The notes under the pieces: model-generated
Database searches by the model: none
What the model was told of the DNA's origin: nothing
Seen by the model: the letters and a program-made list of their open reading frames with translations, nothing else
Assembly (NCBI GenBank): GCA_937988885.1
Contig: CALKHR010000102.1
Location: 1-58,491 of the forward strand
Length of the DNA: 58,491 bases
Direction of reading: 5' to 3'
Origin: an uncultured Roseiflexaceae bacterium
GTDB lineage: Bacteria > Chloroflexota > Chloroflexia > Chloroflexales > Roseiflexaceae
Program-made: the position numbers and the translations under genes
Part shown: positions 10,304 through 18,635 of the stretch, one piece after another
Position numbering within the stretch: position 1 is the stretch's first letter
Layout of the letters: each line of letters opens with the position of its first letter

Positions 10304-11637
10304 TCAAGCACCTTCTTAAGGATATTAAGACCTTTCCTTACGAGCAATCCTGGTGGTGAATATTTGAGGGCTGTGAGGGTTATCTGACCAACCTCGCTAC
10401 GGGAAAAGTCGCTATACTCACCAAGACCGATACCGCCTACGATTGAAATGGTGGCATCTGCGGTGCGAAGCAGCATTTGAAGTTGAGATGATGAGTTCCA
10501 AGGGTTATTGATGAATGCTTGTGCATCTCTTTGGAGCATAACATTACTCCAGAATTTTAATCCAGTTTCTTGACCTGTTAGGCCATGATCTGTTGGGCGG
10601 TGGGCTTCTTGACCAAGATAATCGTAACCAGGGCCTTGGCCAAAGTTTGTATAGAGGAAACCCGCAGCATCGTGGTACGCTGCATGGTAACTGAGAATAC
10701 TTTCGTTTGCGGGAATAGCCTGATTACCTGCGCCAGGCATACCACCAGTTGGTTCGAGCAGTGCGCCGAACACGGGATCGATGTTGAAGGCATCTCCGAC
10801 GATTTGCCCAAAGCGTAACTGATCGCGGCTGCCCATGTAATCGCTATGCAGAAAAGGAATGAAAGAGGCAGATCCTGAATCAGGTTCGCCATACTTATTG
10901 ACCATTTGCTGCTTTTTTTGTTTAAAGACTTCATAGTCCGCTGCGATCTTTTTCCGATCGACGCCACGAGCTTCGGCGATATCATCAAGAGCCTTTTCTA
11001 CTTGTTCTGGGGTAGGGTCGCCATTCAGCACGTTCATAGCGTTGCGTAATTGCGCAGAGCCTTGGCCTTGCCACGTTCTCCCCACCATCTGTTTCATCTT
11101 TTCAGGGGCAAACAGTGAGTGTACATCAACCACTGACCTTGCAATGCCATCGCTGGAACTGCCGCTGTAGTGTAGGCCTGATCCCGTATCGCTGGAACCG
11201 TTGACGTGTGCGCCAGCTCCTGTTCCTGCTCCTGCTCCGAGTGCGCTCGCAGCTCCAACCGCATCGTTGGAACCGTTGACATGTGCGCCAGCTCCTGCTC
11301 CGAGTGTACTCGCAACTCCAACCGTATCGCCGAAGCCGTTGCGGAAGGGCTGGCTGGCTTCTTCTTCAGCGGCCCGCATAATCGCGATGATTTGGCGGAC
11401 GGCTGCCTCTCCTTCACTGAGTGCGTAGTGCAGCCGATCGAGGGCGGGGAACATCTCCTGTTCCATCTCGGAAATGAATGCTTGCGAGCCTTTGCCCTGC
11501 CAACCTCCCTGTGCTAGCGGTTGATACGCCTGTTGAATGGCTCGCTGCTGTGACGCTACTACTTCTTGTTGATCGCGAAATTTGTTGGCGATACGCTCAA
11601 GTTGTTCGTAGTGAGCCTGGATGACGGGTACTGTCAT
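10300..11637 (-). CDS. WXG100-headed secreted effector candidate
   Basis: The 445-residue protein starts at an ATG preceded by GAGGAG. Residues 1-95 form a WXG100 hairpin: two helices around GGWQGKGSQAF (Trp46-x-Gly48). Residues 102-150 are a Gly/Ala-rich linker built from two near repeats of GAGAHVNGS. A second W-x-G (Trp189-Gly191, RTWQGQGSAQL) follows, then a helical spacer and a globular C-terminal domain from about 255. That domain has a YHAAYHDAAG motif (His318, His322, Asp323) and GPGYDYLG. WXG100 heads target proteins to type VII (ESX/Yuk) secretion, so the tail may be an effector or toxin. No secretion ATPase is in the window. Confidence 0.7.
   Translation of the reverse strand: MTVPVIQAHYEQLERIANKFRDQQEVVASQQRAIQQAYQPLAQGGWQGKGSQAFISEMEQEMFPALDRLHYALSEGEAAVRQIIAIMRAAEEEASQPFRNGFGDTVGVASTLGAGAGAHVNGSNDAVGAASALGAGAGTGAGAHVNGSSDTGSGLHYSGSSSDGIARSVVDVHSLFAPEKMKQMVGRTWQGQGSAQLRNAMNVLNGDPTPEQVEKALDDIAEARGVDRKKIAADYEVFKQKKQQMVNKYGEPDSGSASFIPFLHSDYMGSRDQLRFGQIVGDAFNIDPVFGALLEPTGGMPGAGNQAIPANESILSYHAAYHDAAGFLYTNFGQGPGYDYLGQEAHRPTDHGLTGQETGLKFWSNVMLQRDAQAFINNPWNSSSQLQMLLRTADATISIVGGIGLGEYSDFSRSEVGQITLTALKYSPPGLLVRKGLNILKKVLE
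11204..11335. repeat. In-frame tandem repeat coding for the effector linker
   Basis: Two diverged copies of a roughly 60-80 base unit encode the GAGAHVNGS-type linker between the WXG100 head and the tail. Such repeats can change copy number by slippage and so alter linker length. Confidence 0.6.
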
Positions 11638-11884
11638 AGATCTCCTCAATAGAACAGTGATGTTATTTAATAGGGTTTAGCGAGTTTATTTGCGGTATAG
11701 TGATGTAATTGACGATATTGTATCATGTATTGAAGTTGATAATTCGTTAAGAATACGTTATTAATTCGCTTAATGTGGTGTTGTTCGATAAAAATATTGC
11801 AATGTGCGAATGGGAATGAGAGGACTGATATTCATTTCGGGGTGATGCTGGCGTGTATTGAGGCAAAAAGGATGCTTCTCAAAT
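11638..11884. other. AT-rich region upstream of the WXG100 gene
   Basis: The stretch is markedly AT-rich and should carry the promoter of the WXG100/EspG-like pair on the minus strand. I see no gene; the plus-strand frame at 11773-12162 lies antisense to the TetR gene. Confidence 0.4.
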
Positions 11885-11912
11885 GTGCTATGCGTTATCT
11901 CGAGCATAGCGC
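11885..11912 (-). terminator. Hairpin downstream of the TetR gene
   Basis: GTGCTATGC pairs with GCATAGCGC through one wobble, around a ten-base loop. It lies 68 bases beyond the TetR stop. The following tract on the minus strand is only weakly T-rich. Confidence 0.4.
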
Positions 11913-11979
11913 AGCCCACGATCACCCGCCGTTTGTGGGGTTCGCGCTTGGGGTGCCGTATGGGCGCAGGATGATGGGA

Positions 11980-12540
11980 TTAGGGCCAGCGCTTGATCAG
12001 ATTCGCAGCCCAAGGCTGCTCGGATGCGATCGCTTGGAGATCGAGCGAGGCGGCGACCACAAACAGCATGCCGTAGGCGAAGAACTGTTGCAGCTCGGTG
12101 TCATCGATACCAGTGAGTTCGCCGACGTAGGCATACATTTGGCCAAGCCGCTCGTGCGCTAGCGTCATCAGTTCGGGGTCTTTGCTGGAGGCGAAGGCTT
12201 GCAGCAACAGCACAAGTTCATCGCGCCGATGCATCAGTTGAAAGAACCCATCGGAGACGGCGATGCGGGGATTATCGGGATTGGCGGTAACTGCGGCCTG
12301 TAGCGTCGATTTGATCGTATCAACCACACGATCGACGGTCGCCATAAACAGTTCTTTTTTCGTGCCGAACAAGCGGAACACGTAGGGTTGCGAGATGCCG
12401 ACCGTTGCGGCGATGCGCTCGGTTGAAGCGCCATGGAAACCGAGCGCTGCAAATTCGACAACCGCAGCGTCGAGGATGGCCTCGCGCCGTTCTTGGGCAG
12501 AGAGTCGCCCTTCACCAGTATAGTGAGAGTTCGTTTTCAT
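11980..12540 (-). CDS. TetR-family repressor of the adjacent efflux operon
   Basis: The 186-residue protein has an N-terminal TetR helix-turn-helix (REAILDAAVVEFAALGF, then ERIAATVGISQPYVFRLFGTKKELF) and a helical ligand-binding domain. It lies 103 bases downstream of the HlyD gene on the same strand, so it is either the last gene of the efflux operon or has its own promoter. Two 20-bp palindromes with half-site RTTAGTG lie at the operon head. A degenerate copy (GTTAGTA..TTGTAAC) lies directly upstream of this ATG at 12542-12560. Binding by this protein, and autoregulation, are inferences. Confidence 0.9.
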   Translation of the reverse strand: MKTNSHYTGEGRLSAQERREAILDAAVVEFAALGFHGASTERIAATVGISQPYVFRLFGTKKELFMATVDRVVDTIKSTLQAAVTANPDNPRIAVSDGFFQLMHRRDELVLLLQAFASSKDPELMTLAHERLGQMYAYVGELTGIDDTELQQFFAYGMLFVVAASLDLQAIASEQPWAANLIKRWP

Positions 12541-12541
12541 G

Positions 12542-12560
12542 GTTACAAGCCTATACTAAC
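12542..12560 (-). promoter_or_regulatory. Degenerate TetR half-site before the regulator
   Basis: On the minus strand GTTAGTA and TTGTAAC are separated by five bases. The first arm matches six of seven positions of the operon operator half-site; the second matches only the outer four. Confidence 0.3.
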
Positions 12561-12642
12561 TGATCCGAAATATCAAGCAGTTGTACAGGACAACTGGTGA
12601 TTTCTGACTCATCAATGATTTGCAGCGCTCGTCGAGCATGGG

Positions 12643-14199
12643 CTATGGCTCGATCCGCACCGTGGCGCTCATCAGCCAACGGAGGCGCTCATCCCACTGC
12701 TCGGGTATGATCGTCACAGTGTAGGTGATATCGCCGTATTTGTCGGTGCCAAGCGGTTTAATCGCACTCACGGTGCCGCTTAGCGTCAGGTCGGGGATGG
12801 CATCGAAGGTGATGCTCGCCGACGAGCCAACATCGAACTGCACCACGTGGCGCTCGGTGAGGTTGGTCGTCTCGATCTTCCACGTGCTGGTATCGGCCAT
12901 GATCACGGCGGCGGGGCCTGCGTTGTTCACTTGCTCGCCGAGGTCGAGGTTAACTTCGCCGATGATCCCGCTGAAGGGCGCGCGCAGTGTGGCTTTCGTC
13001 GCGTTGTGCTCGGCCTGTTGCAGGGCCACTTCCATCGAAGCGATGCGGGCCAGCGCGACATCGAGATCGACGGCGCGCGTGCTGGCGGTGATCTCCTCAA
13101 GGTTGGCCTGTGCGGCCCGCAGCGACGCCTCGGCGGCGGCGACTTGGCCGGTGCGTTCGCTGCCGCGCAGTTTATCGAGTGCCGCCTGTGCCTGGGCTAC
13201 CTGCGCTTCCGCCGCCGCGATCTGGTCGGGGTCGGCCTTGGCGAGGATGTTATCGAGATTAGCCTGCGCCTCGGCGAGCTGCGCCTCGGCAGCCGCGATG
13301 CCTGTCACCTCGGCTTGGCGTGCGGTATCGAACTGCACTTGGGCCTGCTGCAAGGCGTATTCGGCCTCCTGCATGGTGGCCTGCGCTTGAATCAGAGCGT
13401 TGTAATACTGCTGGCGCTGCGTGTCGTTTACCTTGTTCTTGGTCTTGTTGCCCTGCGCATCCACGATCGTCGGGTTGCTGGGGTGCTCGCCAGTCTCTTG
13501 CACATAATTCCAATCCGATTGCGCCGTCGCATACGCCGATTGCGCTTTGGTGAGCTGTTCGACCGCCTGCTGCATCACCAAGTAGGCGTTGGTCTTAGCG
13601 GCGGAGAGCGTATCGCGCTGAGCGTTCAGGTTGGCCTGTGCCTGCTCCACGCGGGCACGCGCGATCGCGATCGGTTCGGGATCGGCGCCGCGCTGCAGTT
13701 TGGCCAAATGCTCCTTCGCTTGACGTAACGCCGCCTCTGCCGCCGCAATGTCGCTCGATGTGACCGCCCCTTGCACCTGCGCAAGCTGTGCCTGGGCCAG
13801 ATCGCGGCGGGCGAGCGCGGCTGCGATCTGTTCGGGTGTTGCGCCAGCCTCCAGTTGAGCGTACGCCGCCTTCGCTTCGCGCAGAGCCGCGCGCGCCTGC
13901 TCAACAGCCAATTGCAGGTCGCGGTCGTCGAGGCGTGCTAGCGGTGCGCCAGCCTCGACGTGATCGCCTTCCTGCACCAGAATCTCGACCACAGTGCCGG
14001 GGATCTCGAAGCGCAACTCGCTGTAGTTGGCCGGGCGCACAGTTGCATCCGCAACAATGCTTGTCATAGCGCTCGGCATTGTTGAGAGGCTCGATAGCTC
14101 GGTTGATGGCGATGATGAAGCGACGGTGATCGCACCGCATCCCGATAGGAGCGCGATGCAAACCGGTAATGCAAAGAACAATAGGTTGCGTTTACGCAT
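12643..14199 (-). CDS. HlyD/MacA-type adaptor lipoprotein of ABC efflux system
   Basis: The 518-residue protein starts at ATG 14199 with a lipoprotein signal (LALLSGC-like; the sequence reads CIALLSGCG). After the lipidated Cys come an N-terminal biotinyl-lipoyl half (YSELRFEIPGTVVEILVQ), a very long Ala/Gln-rich coiled coil (about residues 90-390) and the second lipoyl half with beta-barrel (ATLRAPFSGIIGEVNLDLGEQV). This is the membrane fusion protein plan. The coiled coil is longer than in typical MacA. The start overlaps the last eight bases of the upstream ATPase gene, so the two are translationally coupled. Confidence 0.9.
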   Translation of the reverse strand: MRKRNLLFFALPVCIALLSGCGAITVASSSPSTELSSLSTMPSAMTSIVADATVRPANYSELRFEIPGTVVEILVQEGDHVEAGAPLARLDDRDLQLAVEQARAALREAKAAYAQLEAGATPEQIAAALARRDLAQAQLAQVQGAVTSSDIAAAEAALRQAKEHLAKLQRGADPEPIAIARARVEQAQANLNAQRDTLSAAKTNAYLVMQQAVEQLTKAQSAYATAQSDWNYVQETGEHPSNPTIVDAQGNKTKNKVNDTQRQQYYNALIQAQATMQEAEYALQQAQVQFDTARQAEVTGIAAAEAQLAEAQANLDNILAKADPDQIAAAEAQVAQAQAALDKLRGSERTGQVAAAEASLRAAQANLEEITASTRAVDLDVALARIASMEVALQQAEHNATKATLRAPFSGIIGEVNLDLGEQVNNAGPAAVIMADTSTWKIETTNLTERHVVQFDVGSSASITFDAIPDLTLSGTVSAIKPLGTDKYGDITYTVTIIPEQWDERLRWLMSATVRIEP

Positions 14200-14890
14200 G
14201 GGAATGAACCTCATCACGAATAATGCGTCCATCAGCGATCTCGATTGTGCGGCCCGTGCGAGCTGCCAACTCGCGACTGTGCGTCACAACAACGACCGTT
14301 TTCCCCGCATCAACCCAGCGTTGAAACAGGGCGAAACACGCCTCGGCGGAGCGTGGGTCTTGGCGGCCCGTCGGCTCGTCGCCAAAGATAATCGGCGGTT
14401 CATTGGCATCCGCGCGGGCAATCGCCGCCCGCTGCTGATCCCCGCCGCTCACACGCGAGGGCAACCAATCGGCGCGTTCAGCCAACCCCACCTGGGTCAG
14501 CAACTCCATCACGCGAGCCGACCGATGCGCCGCATCGTACTTGTTTGCCAACTCCATCGGCAGGCGAACGTTTTGGGCAAGGGTTAACCCGGGCACCAAA
14601 TTGAAGAATTGGAAGATGATGCCCACCTCGTGCCGACGCCAGAGCGCCAACTCGTTCTCGCTGAGCGTTGGCAAGCGCTGCCCGCCCACCGTCACCATGC
14701 CGCTGCTGGGGCGGTCCACGCCCGTGAGCATATTCAGCAGGGTCGATTTGCCGCTGCCCGATTGGCCCACGATGGCCACAAACTCCCCGACGCGCACTTG
14801 AAAGCTCACATCTTTGAGCACTGTGATCTCGCGATCGCCGACGGGGAAGCGTTTCACCACATTTTGAACATCGATCACAATCTCACTCAT
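14192..14890 (-). CDS. MacB/LolD-type ABC ATPase with altered signature and D-loop
   Basis: The 232-residue ATPase has Walker A GQSGSGKST (residues 42-50), Walker B IIFGDE (167-172) and the switch His204 in VVVVTHS. The signature reads SGGDQQR instead of SGGQQQR. The helix after it reads ARADANEP where the sister ATPase has ARALANEP, and the D-loop reads GRQD instead of GNLD. These changes lie at the dimer interface. The gene overlaps the permease upstream by eight bases and the adaptor downstream by eight bases. It probably pairs with the other ATPase of the operon to form one asymmetric dimer. Confidence 0.92.
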   Translation of the reverse strand: MSEIVIDVQNVVKRFPVGDREITVLKDVSFQVRVGEFVAIVGQSGSGKSTLLNMLTGVDRPSSGMVTVGGQRLPTLSENELALWRRHEVGIIFQFFNLVPGLTLAQNVRLPMELANKYDAAHRSARVMELLTQVGLAERADWLPSRVSGGDQQRAAIARADANEPPIIFGDEPTGRQDPRSAEACFALFQRWVDAGKTVVVVTHSRELAARTGRTIEIADGRIIRDEVHSHA

Positions 14891-17297
14891 ACGCCAAGCT
14901 CTCCTGCACGCTCTCGTTGATCGCGCGTTGGGCGGGCGAGAGGCTCGCGAATACGCCGATGATGCTGGCCAGGATGAGCCACAGCAGCACGCCCCACCAA
15001 GCGTACTGGTACACGATGCTGATGCCGATCGTTGTGGCGAGCATGCGGCTGAGGACGAGGCCGACCGGATAGCTGAAACATAACGCGACCAAGCAACTGA
15101 GCCAACCGAGGATCAGTCCTTCGATCACGAATAGCGTGCGCACCACGCGGGGCGTCGCGCCGATCGCACGCAGCACGCCGATCTCGCGGCGGCGTTCGAG
15201 GACGCTGATCTGGAGCACGCCGCTCAGCGCCACACCACCCACCGCCGCCATAATCACGGCGATCGCCAGCAGCAGCATCGCGATCACATTCAGGTTGCTG
15301 GCCTCCATCGCGCTCCGCTCGTAGACTGTGTCGGTGGCGGTGGTTTGCATTGTGATGCCGCGTTCGTCGTAGAAGGTGCGCAGCGCATTGGTGATCAGCG
15401 GCGCATCTGGGCTATCGGCGGCGGGCACCTCAAGCTGCACGCGCGTGGCTTGCATACCGAGCTGCGATTCGCCCATCAGCGTGTCGCGTGGCACAAAGCC
15501 GTATCGGCTGAGGTTGCGCAAGTACGGCTCAAGCACAATGCCAACCACTTCCCATTCGTGTTCGCTCGTCCAAATCGCGCTGTTATCGGGCGAAGGAATC
15601 TTGAGCCGCACCGTATCGCCAACTTGAATGTCGAGCTGCTCGGCGAGGCTCTCGACGAGCGCGATGGCGTAGGTATCGTCAGGCGTGAGCCAGCGCCCAG
15701 CGGCGAGTTGCGGGCGATACGCCTCCGACGGCAGCGGCAGCCCGCTCACCTGCAGCGCGCGGCTTGCACCGTTGGCGGCCTCCAACACCACGCTCAGTGT
15801 CTGCCAGATCTCGATACGCTCGACACCGGGCGCCTCGCTGCCCTGCGCGAGTCGGGCCAAACTGGTCGGCTGCTTGGTGTTGAGTTGCACTTGGAAAGGA
15901 TAGATGCTGCGCATCAACTCGCCGCTGGTGTAGTTCAGCGTGGCCTGTGTGCTGAGCACCGCCACCAGCGTGATGCCCGCGCCACCAAGCGCCAATTGCG
16001 TCAGCACGAGCCGCGACCAACTGCGGAAGGCGTTGCTGATCGCCATCGAGACGACCCGCGACAGCCAGACCATCCGTGCCAGCAGCGCATCGATGGCGTT
16101 GCCCGTGCTGCTCAGACCGTACGTACTGATCGCCTCGCGTACCGTGATGCGCGCGCCCCGCAGGATCGGCACCAGCGCAATCAGTACTGGTGACAGCACA
16201 CACAGCAGCAGTTGGATCAGCAACGGCTCCCAATCCAAGCGCAGCGGCCCGGGGTCCATACCGAGGCGGGCGACCAGCGTGTGCCGCAGGAAATTCGCGC
16301 CAGCGATCGAGGCAGGTATCGAGATCAGCGCCGCCATGACGCCATACGCACCGACCAACAGCACGTACATATGCACAATCTGGCGACTGCTCGCGCCGAT
16401 CGCTTTCAACTCGCCGATTTGGGCGGTCTGCTGGGTGATGATCGCCGTAACCGTCGTGTAGATGAGCAGCAGGCTCAGCGCCATCGTGATGATGCCGACC
16501 ACCTGCATCACCAAGCCGATGCCCGAGATCAGCGTCTCGAACCACGCCTCCTGCGGATCGACGAACGGTGCCTGGTCGTAGGCCGCCGGGAGCGCGGAGA
16601 AGCCCTGCTCTGCGAGGTAGCTCTGGAGTTGCGTGGTGGCCAGTAGGCCCGTTTCGGGGGTGTAGGTGGGTAGCGCCGCGAAGAGCGTGGTGAAGCCATC
16701 CCTCCCGGTGAGCTTGGCGAAATGCTCACGGCTGGTGTAGACGACGAGATCGCCACCCAGAACAGCCGATAAACCAGCGCGGTTGTAGATTGTGCCGCCG
16801 ACGGCTACCTCGACCTTCTGATTGCCGATCTTCAACTGTATGCGCTGGCCGATCTCGACGCCAAAATGGCGTTCGACCGCCGTGATGCGGCCCCTCGGCC
16901 AATCGCCATCTTCGAGTAGGAGCAGGTTCAACTGCTGCGATTCGTAATCGTCGCGGGCGATCAGCGTGGCGGGTTGCCACGGCTCATCCGGCGTGTTGCG
17001 CCACGAAATCTGCGCCTCCATCTGCCCATCGACCGAGACGAGTTCGGGGCGGTTGCGGAGCGAATCGAGCAGCGCATCGTCGGCGGGCGGGCTGATGCGC
17101 AGCAGGATCGTGGGGGCCGCCACCGTGGACCAGGTGCGCCCCGTGTCGGCGCGCACGCCCCAGAGCGCGCCCAAGATCGTGCCGACCGCGAAGGCTCCGA
17201 TCGCGATGGTCATCACGGCTTGCAGAGTGCGTTGGCGCGCGCCCCACAGGTCGAACCAGAGCTTGTAGCGCAGCACGGTGGTGAAGATGTCACGCAT
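14883..17297 (-). CDS. FtsX/MacB-type ABC permease, duplicated
   Basis: The 804-residue permease has two FtsX-like units. The first runs from an N-terminal membrane segment (AVMTIAIGAFAVGTILGALW), through an extracytoplasmic domain, to three membrane segments at about residues 260-385. The second starts with a segment near residue 430, followed by another large outer domain and three C-terminal segments (IAMLLLAIAVIMAAVGGVAL, then the ERRREIGVLRAIGA coupling motif). Such proteins act as mechanotransmitting exporters of lipoproteins, peptides or drugs. The gene overlaps its neighbours on both sides by eight bases. Confidence 0.92.
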   Translation of the reverse strand: MRDIFTTVLRYKLWFDLWGARQRTLQAVMTIAIGAFAVGTILGALWGVRADTGRTWSTVAAPTILLRISPPADDALLDSLRNRPELVSVDGQMEAQISWRNTPDEPWQPATLIARDDYESQQLNLLLLEDGDWPRGRITAVERHFGVEIGQRIQLKIGNQKVEVAVGGTIYNRAGLSAVLGGDLVVYTSREHFAKLTGRDGFTTLFAALPTYTPETGLLATTQLQSYLAEQGFSALPAAYDQAPFVDPQEAWFETLISGIGLVMQVVGIITMALSLLLIYTTVTAIITQQTAQIGELKAIGASSRQIVHMYVLLVGAYGVMAALISIPASIAGANFLRHTLVARLGMDPGPLRLDWEPLLIQLLLCVLSPVLIALVPILRGARITVREAISTYGLSSTGNAIDALLARMVWLSRVVSMAISNAFRSWSRLVLTQLALGGAGITLVAVLSTQATLNYTSGELMRSIYPFQVQLNTKQPTSLARLAQGSEAPGVERIEIWQTLSVVLEAANGASRALQVSGLPLPSEAYRPQLAAGRWLTPDDTYAIALVESLAEQLDIQVGDTVRLKIPSPDNSAIWTSEHEWEVVGIVLEPYLRNLSRYGFVPRDTLMGESQLGMQATRVQLEVPAADSPDAPLITNALRTFYDERGITMQTTATDTVYERSAMEASNLNVIAMLLLAIAVIMAAVGGVALSGVLQISVLERRREIGVLRAIGATPRVVRTLFVIEGLILGWLSCLVALCFSYPVGLVLSRMLATTIGISIVYQYAWWGVLLWLILASIIGVFASLSPAQRAINESVQESLAYE

Positions 17298-18006
17298 GGC
17301 CGACCTCTGCGCTATCCTCGACCACCAACCCTTCGGATAATGTAATGCGACGGGGGATTCTGGCCGCCAACTGCTCGTCTTGCGTCACCATCAGCACCGT
17401 GGTGCCCGCCGCAGCCAACTCCGAGAAGAGCGTGAAGATATTCTCCGCCGAGCCGCTATCGAGGTTGCCGGTTGGCTCATCGCCGAGGATCAGGGGCGGC
17501 TCATTGGCGAGGGCGCGAGCGATAGCGGCCCGTTGCTGTTGGCCGCCGCTCACGCGCGATGGCAACTTGTGGATGTGATCAGCGAGGCCCACGCGGGTGA
17601 GCAGATGCGTGGCGCGGTCGCGGCGCTCGGCGGGAGTGTAGCGGCCCGCAAGCTCCATCGGCAGCATCACATTGGCGAGCAGCGACATCGTCGGCAGCAT
17701 CTGGAAGAACTGGAACACGATCCCAACCGACACGCCGCGCCAACGCGACCGCTCAGTCTCGTCCAACTGGTGAATCGAACGACCGTCTATCAGCACTTCG
17801 CCGTCGGTTAACGTATCGACGCCCGCGATCAGGTTGAGCAGGGTCGATTTGCCGCTGCCCGATGGCCCAACCACGGCCACAAATTCGCCACGTTGCACAT
17901 CAAATGAGACGCCTCGCAATGCGGGGATCTTGGTCGTGCCGATGGCATAGGTCTTTTGGAGATTCTTGACCTGAATCAGCGGCACGGGTTGTGGATATGC
18001 GGTCAT
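17290..18006 (-). CDS. LolD-type ABC ATPase lacking the switch histidine
   Basis: This first gene of the efflux operon encodes a 238-residue ATPase. It has Walker A GPSGSGKST (residues 47-55), signature VSGGQQQR (152-159), Walker B LILGDE (172-177) and D-loop GNLD. The switch position, normally His in VTHD, is Gln209 (VLMVTQDEQ). That His usually contacts the gamma phosphate, so one ATP site of the complex may be weakened. The sister ATPase keeps the His but has an altered signature, a complementary pattern. No Shine-Dalgarno precedes the ATG, and the predicted promoter leaves only a few untranslated bases. Confidence 0.93.
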   Translation of the reverse strand: MTAYPQPVPLIQVKNLQKTYAIGTTKIPALRGVSFDVQRGEFVAVVGPSGSGKSTLLNLIAGVDTLTDGEVLIDGRSIHQLDETERSRWRGVSVGIVFQFFQMLPTMSLLANVMLPMELAGRYTPAERRDRATHLLTRVGLADHIHKLPSRVSGGQQQRAAIARALANEPPLILGDEPTGNLDSGSAENIFTLFSELAAAGTTVLMVTQDEQLAARIPRRITLSEGLVVEDSAEVGHA

Positions 18007-18016
18007 AAACGTCTAG

Positions 18017-18047
18017 AGCATATGCTTATTAGTGATCATTCACTAAC
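18017..18047 (-). promoter_or_regulatory. Efflux operon promoter overlapped by TetR operator 1
   Basis: The 20-bp palindrome ATTAGTG-N6-CACTAAC (18028-18047) covers the predicted -35 and spacer. The -10 TATGCT (18017-18022, minus strand) lies ten bases before the operon ATG. A repressor bound here would block RNA polymerase directly. Confidence 0.65.
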
Positions 18048-18104
18048 CACATAGCAACAAAACACCGAGCGTCGTGGCTGCTTTATAACATTCGGTAGTA
18101 GGTA

Positions 18105-18124
18105 GTTAGTGAGTCTACACTAAC
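18105..18124. promoter_or_regulatory. TetR operator 2
   Basis: GTTAGTG-N6-CACTAAC has the same arms and the same six-base spacing as operator 1, with centres 77 bp apart. The shared geometry argues for one dimeric regulator binding both. Confidence 0.65.
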
Positions 18125-18635
18125 TTCATTGGGATGTCAAAAGAACCCCTCAAGTGGGCTTTGAGATGATTGTAGTGGCGCATTCCTGTTGCGATCGTGT
18201 GCTCGGTGCGGCTCTGCTATCTTGTGTCGTATTAAGCGTATACTATGCGGAATGTAAGCGTTTTGAAGATGAGAACGCCCGATGCGTCGCCGCGTACTCG
18301 GCATATGCCGCATCAGCGGCACATCCGGCGGATGCAGGGGAGAGCGGAGCAGCGCGGATGAAACACGAATCTGCGCATGCTTCGGCCTGTTCATCAACTA
18401 TTTGAATATAAGAATATTTTGTGTGTCATAGAATAATGCTTGTGTTGAATGTATTTATGATAAAGGGTAATACTACATAAACTTGTGATACCATTATTGT
18501 TGATGGCGATCTTGGCCCAAAGATGCTTTGACAGATACACAACGGTATGTTTCACCTCGTTCAGGCTTCTCTTCACATTCTAGAATAGGCGAACCCGCTA
18601 TTCGCGCTACTGTTGGTCGAAAGGAAGGAGTTGGT
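18125..18635. other. Intergenic region between efflux operon and ABC-2 exporter
   Basis: About 510 bases follow operator 2. The middle is GC-rich and the last 200 bases are AT-rich. Short frames on both strands lack ribosome sites and recognisable products. The end supplies AAGGAAGGAG, the ribosome site of the exporter ATPase. Confidence 0.4.

Noticed and set aside
18154..18405. 83-codon plus-strand frame upstream of the ABC-2 exporter
   Set aside because: No ribosome site, composition like random DNA, and an opposing frame of similar length.
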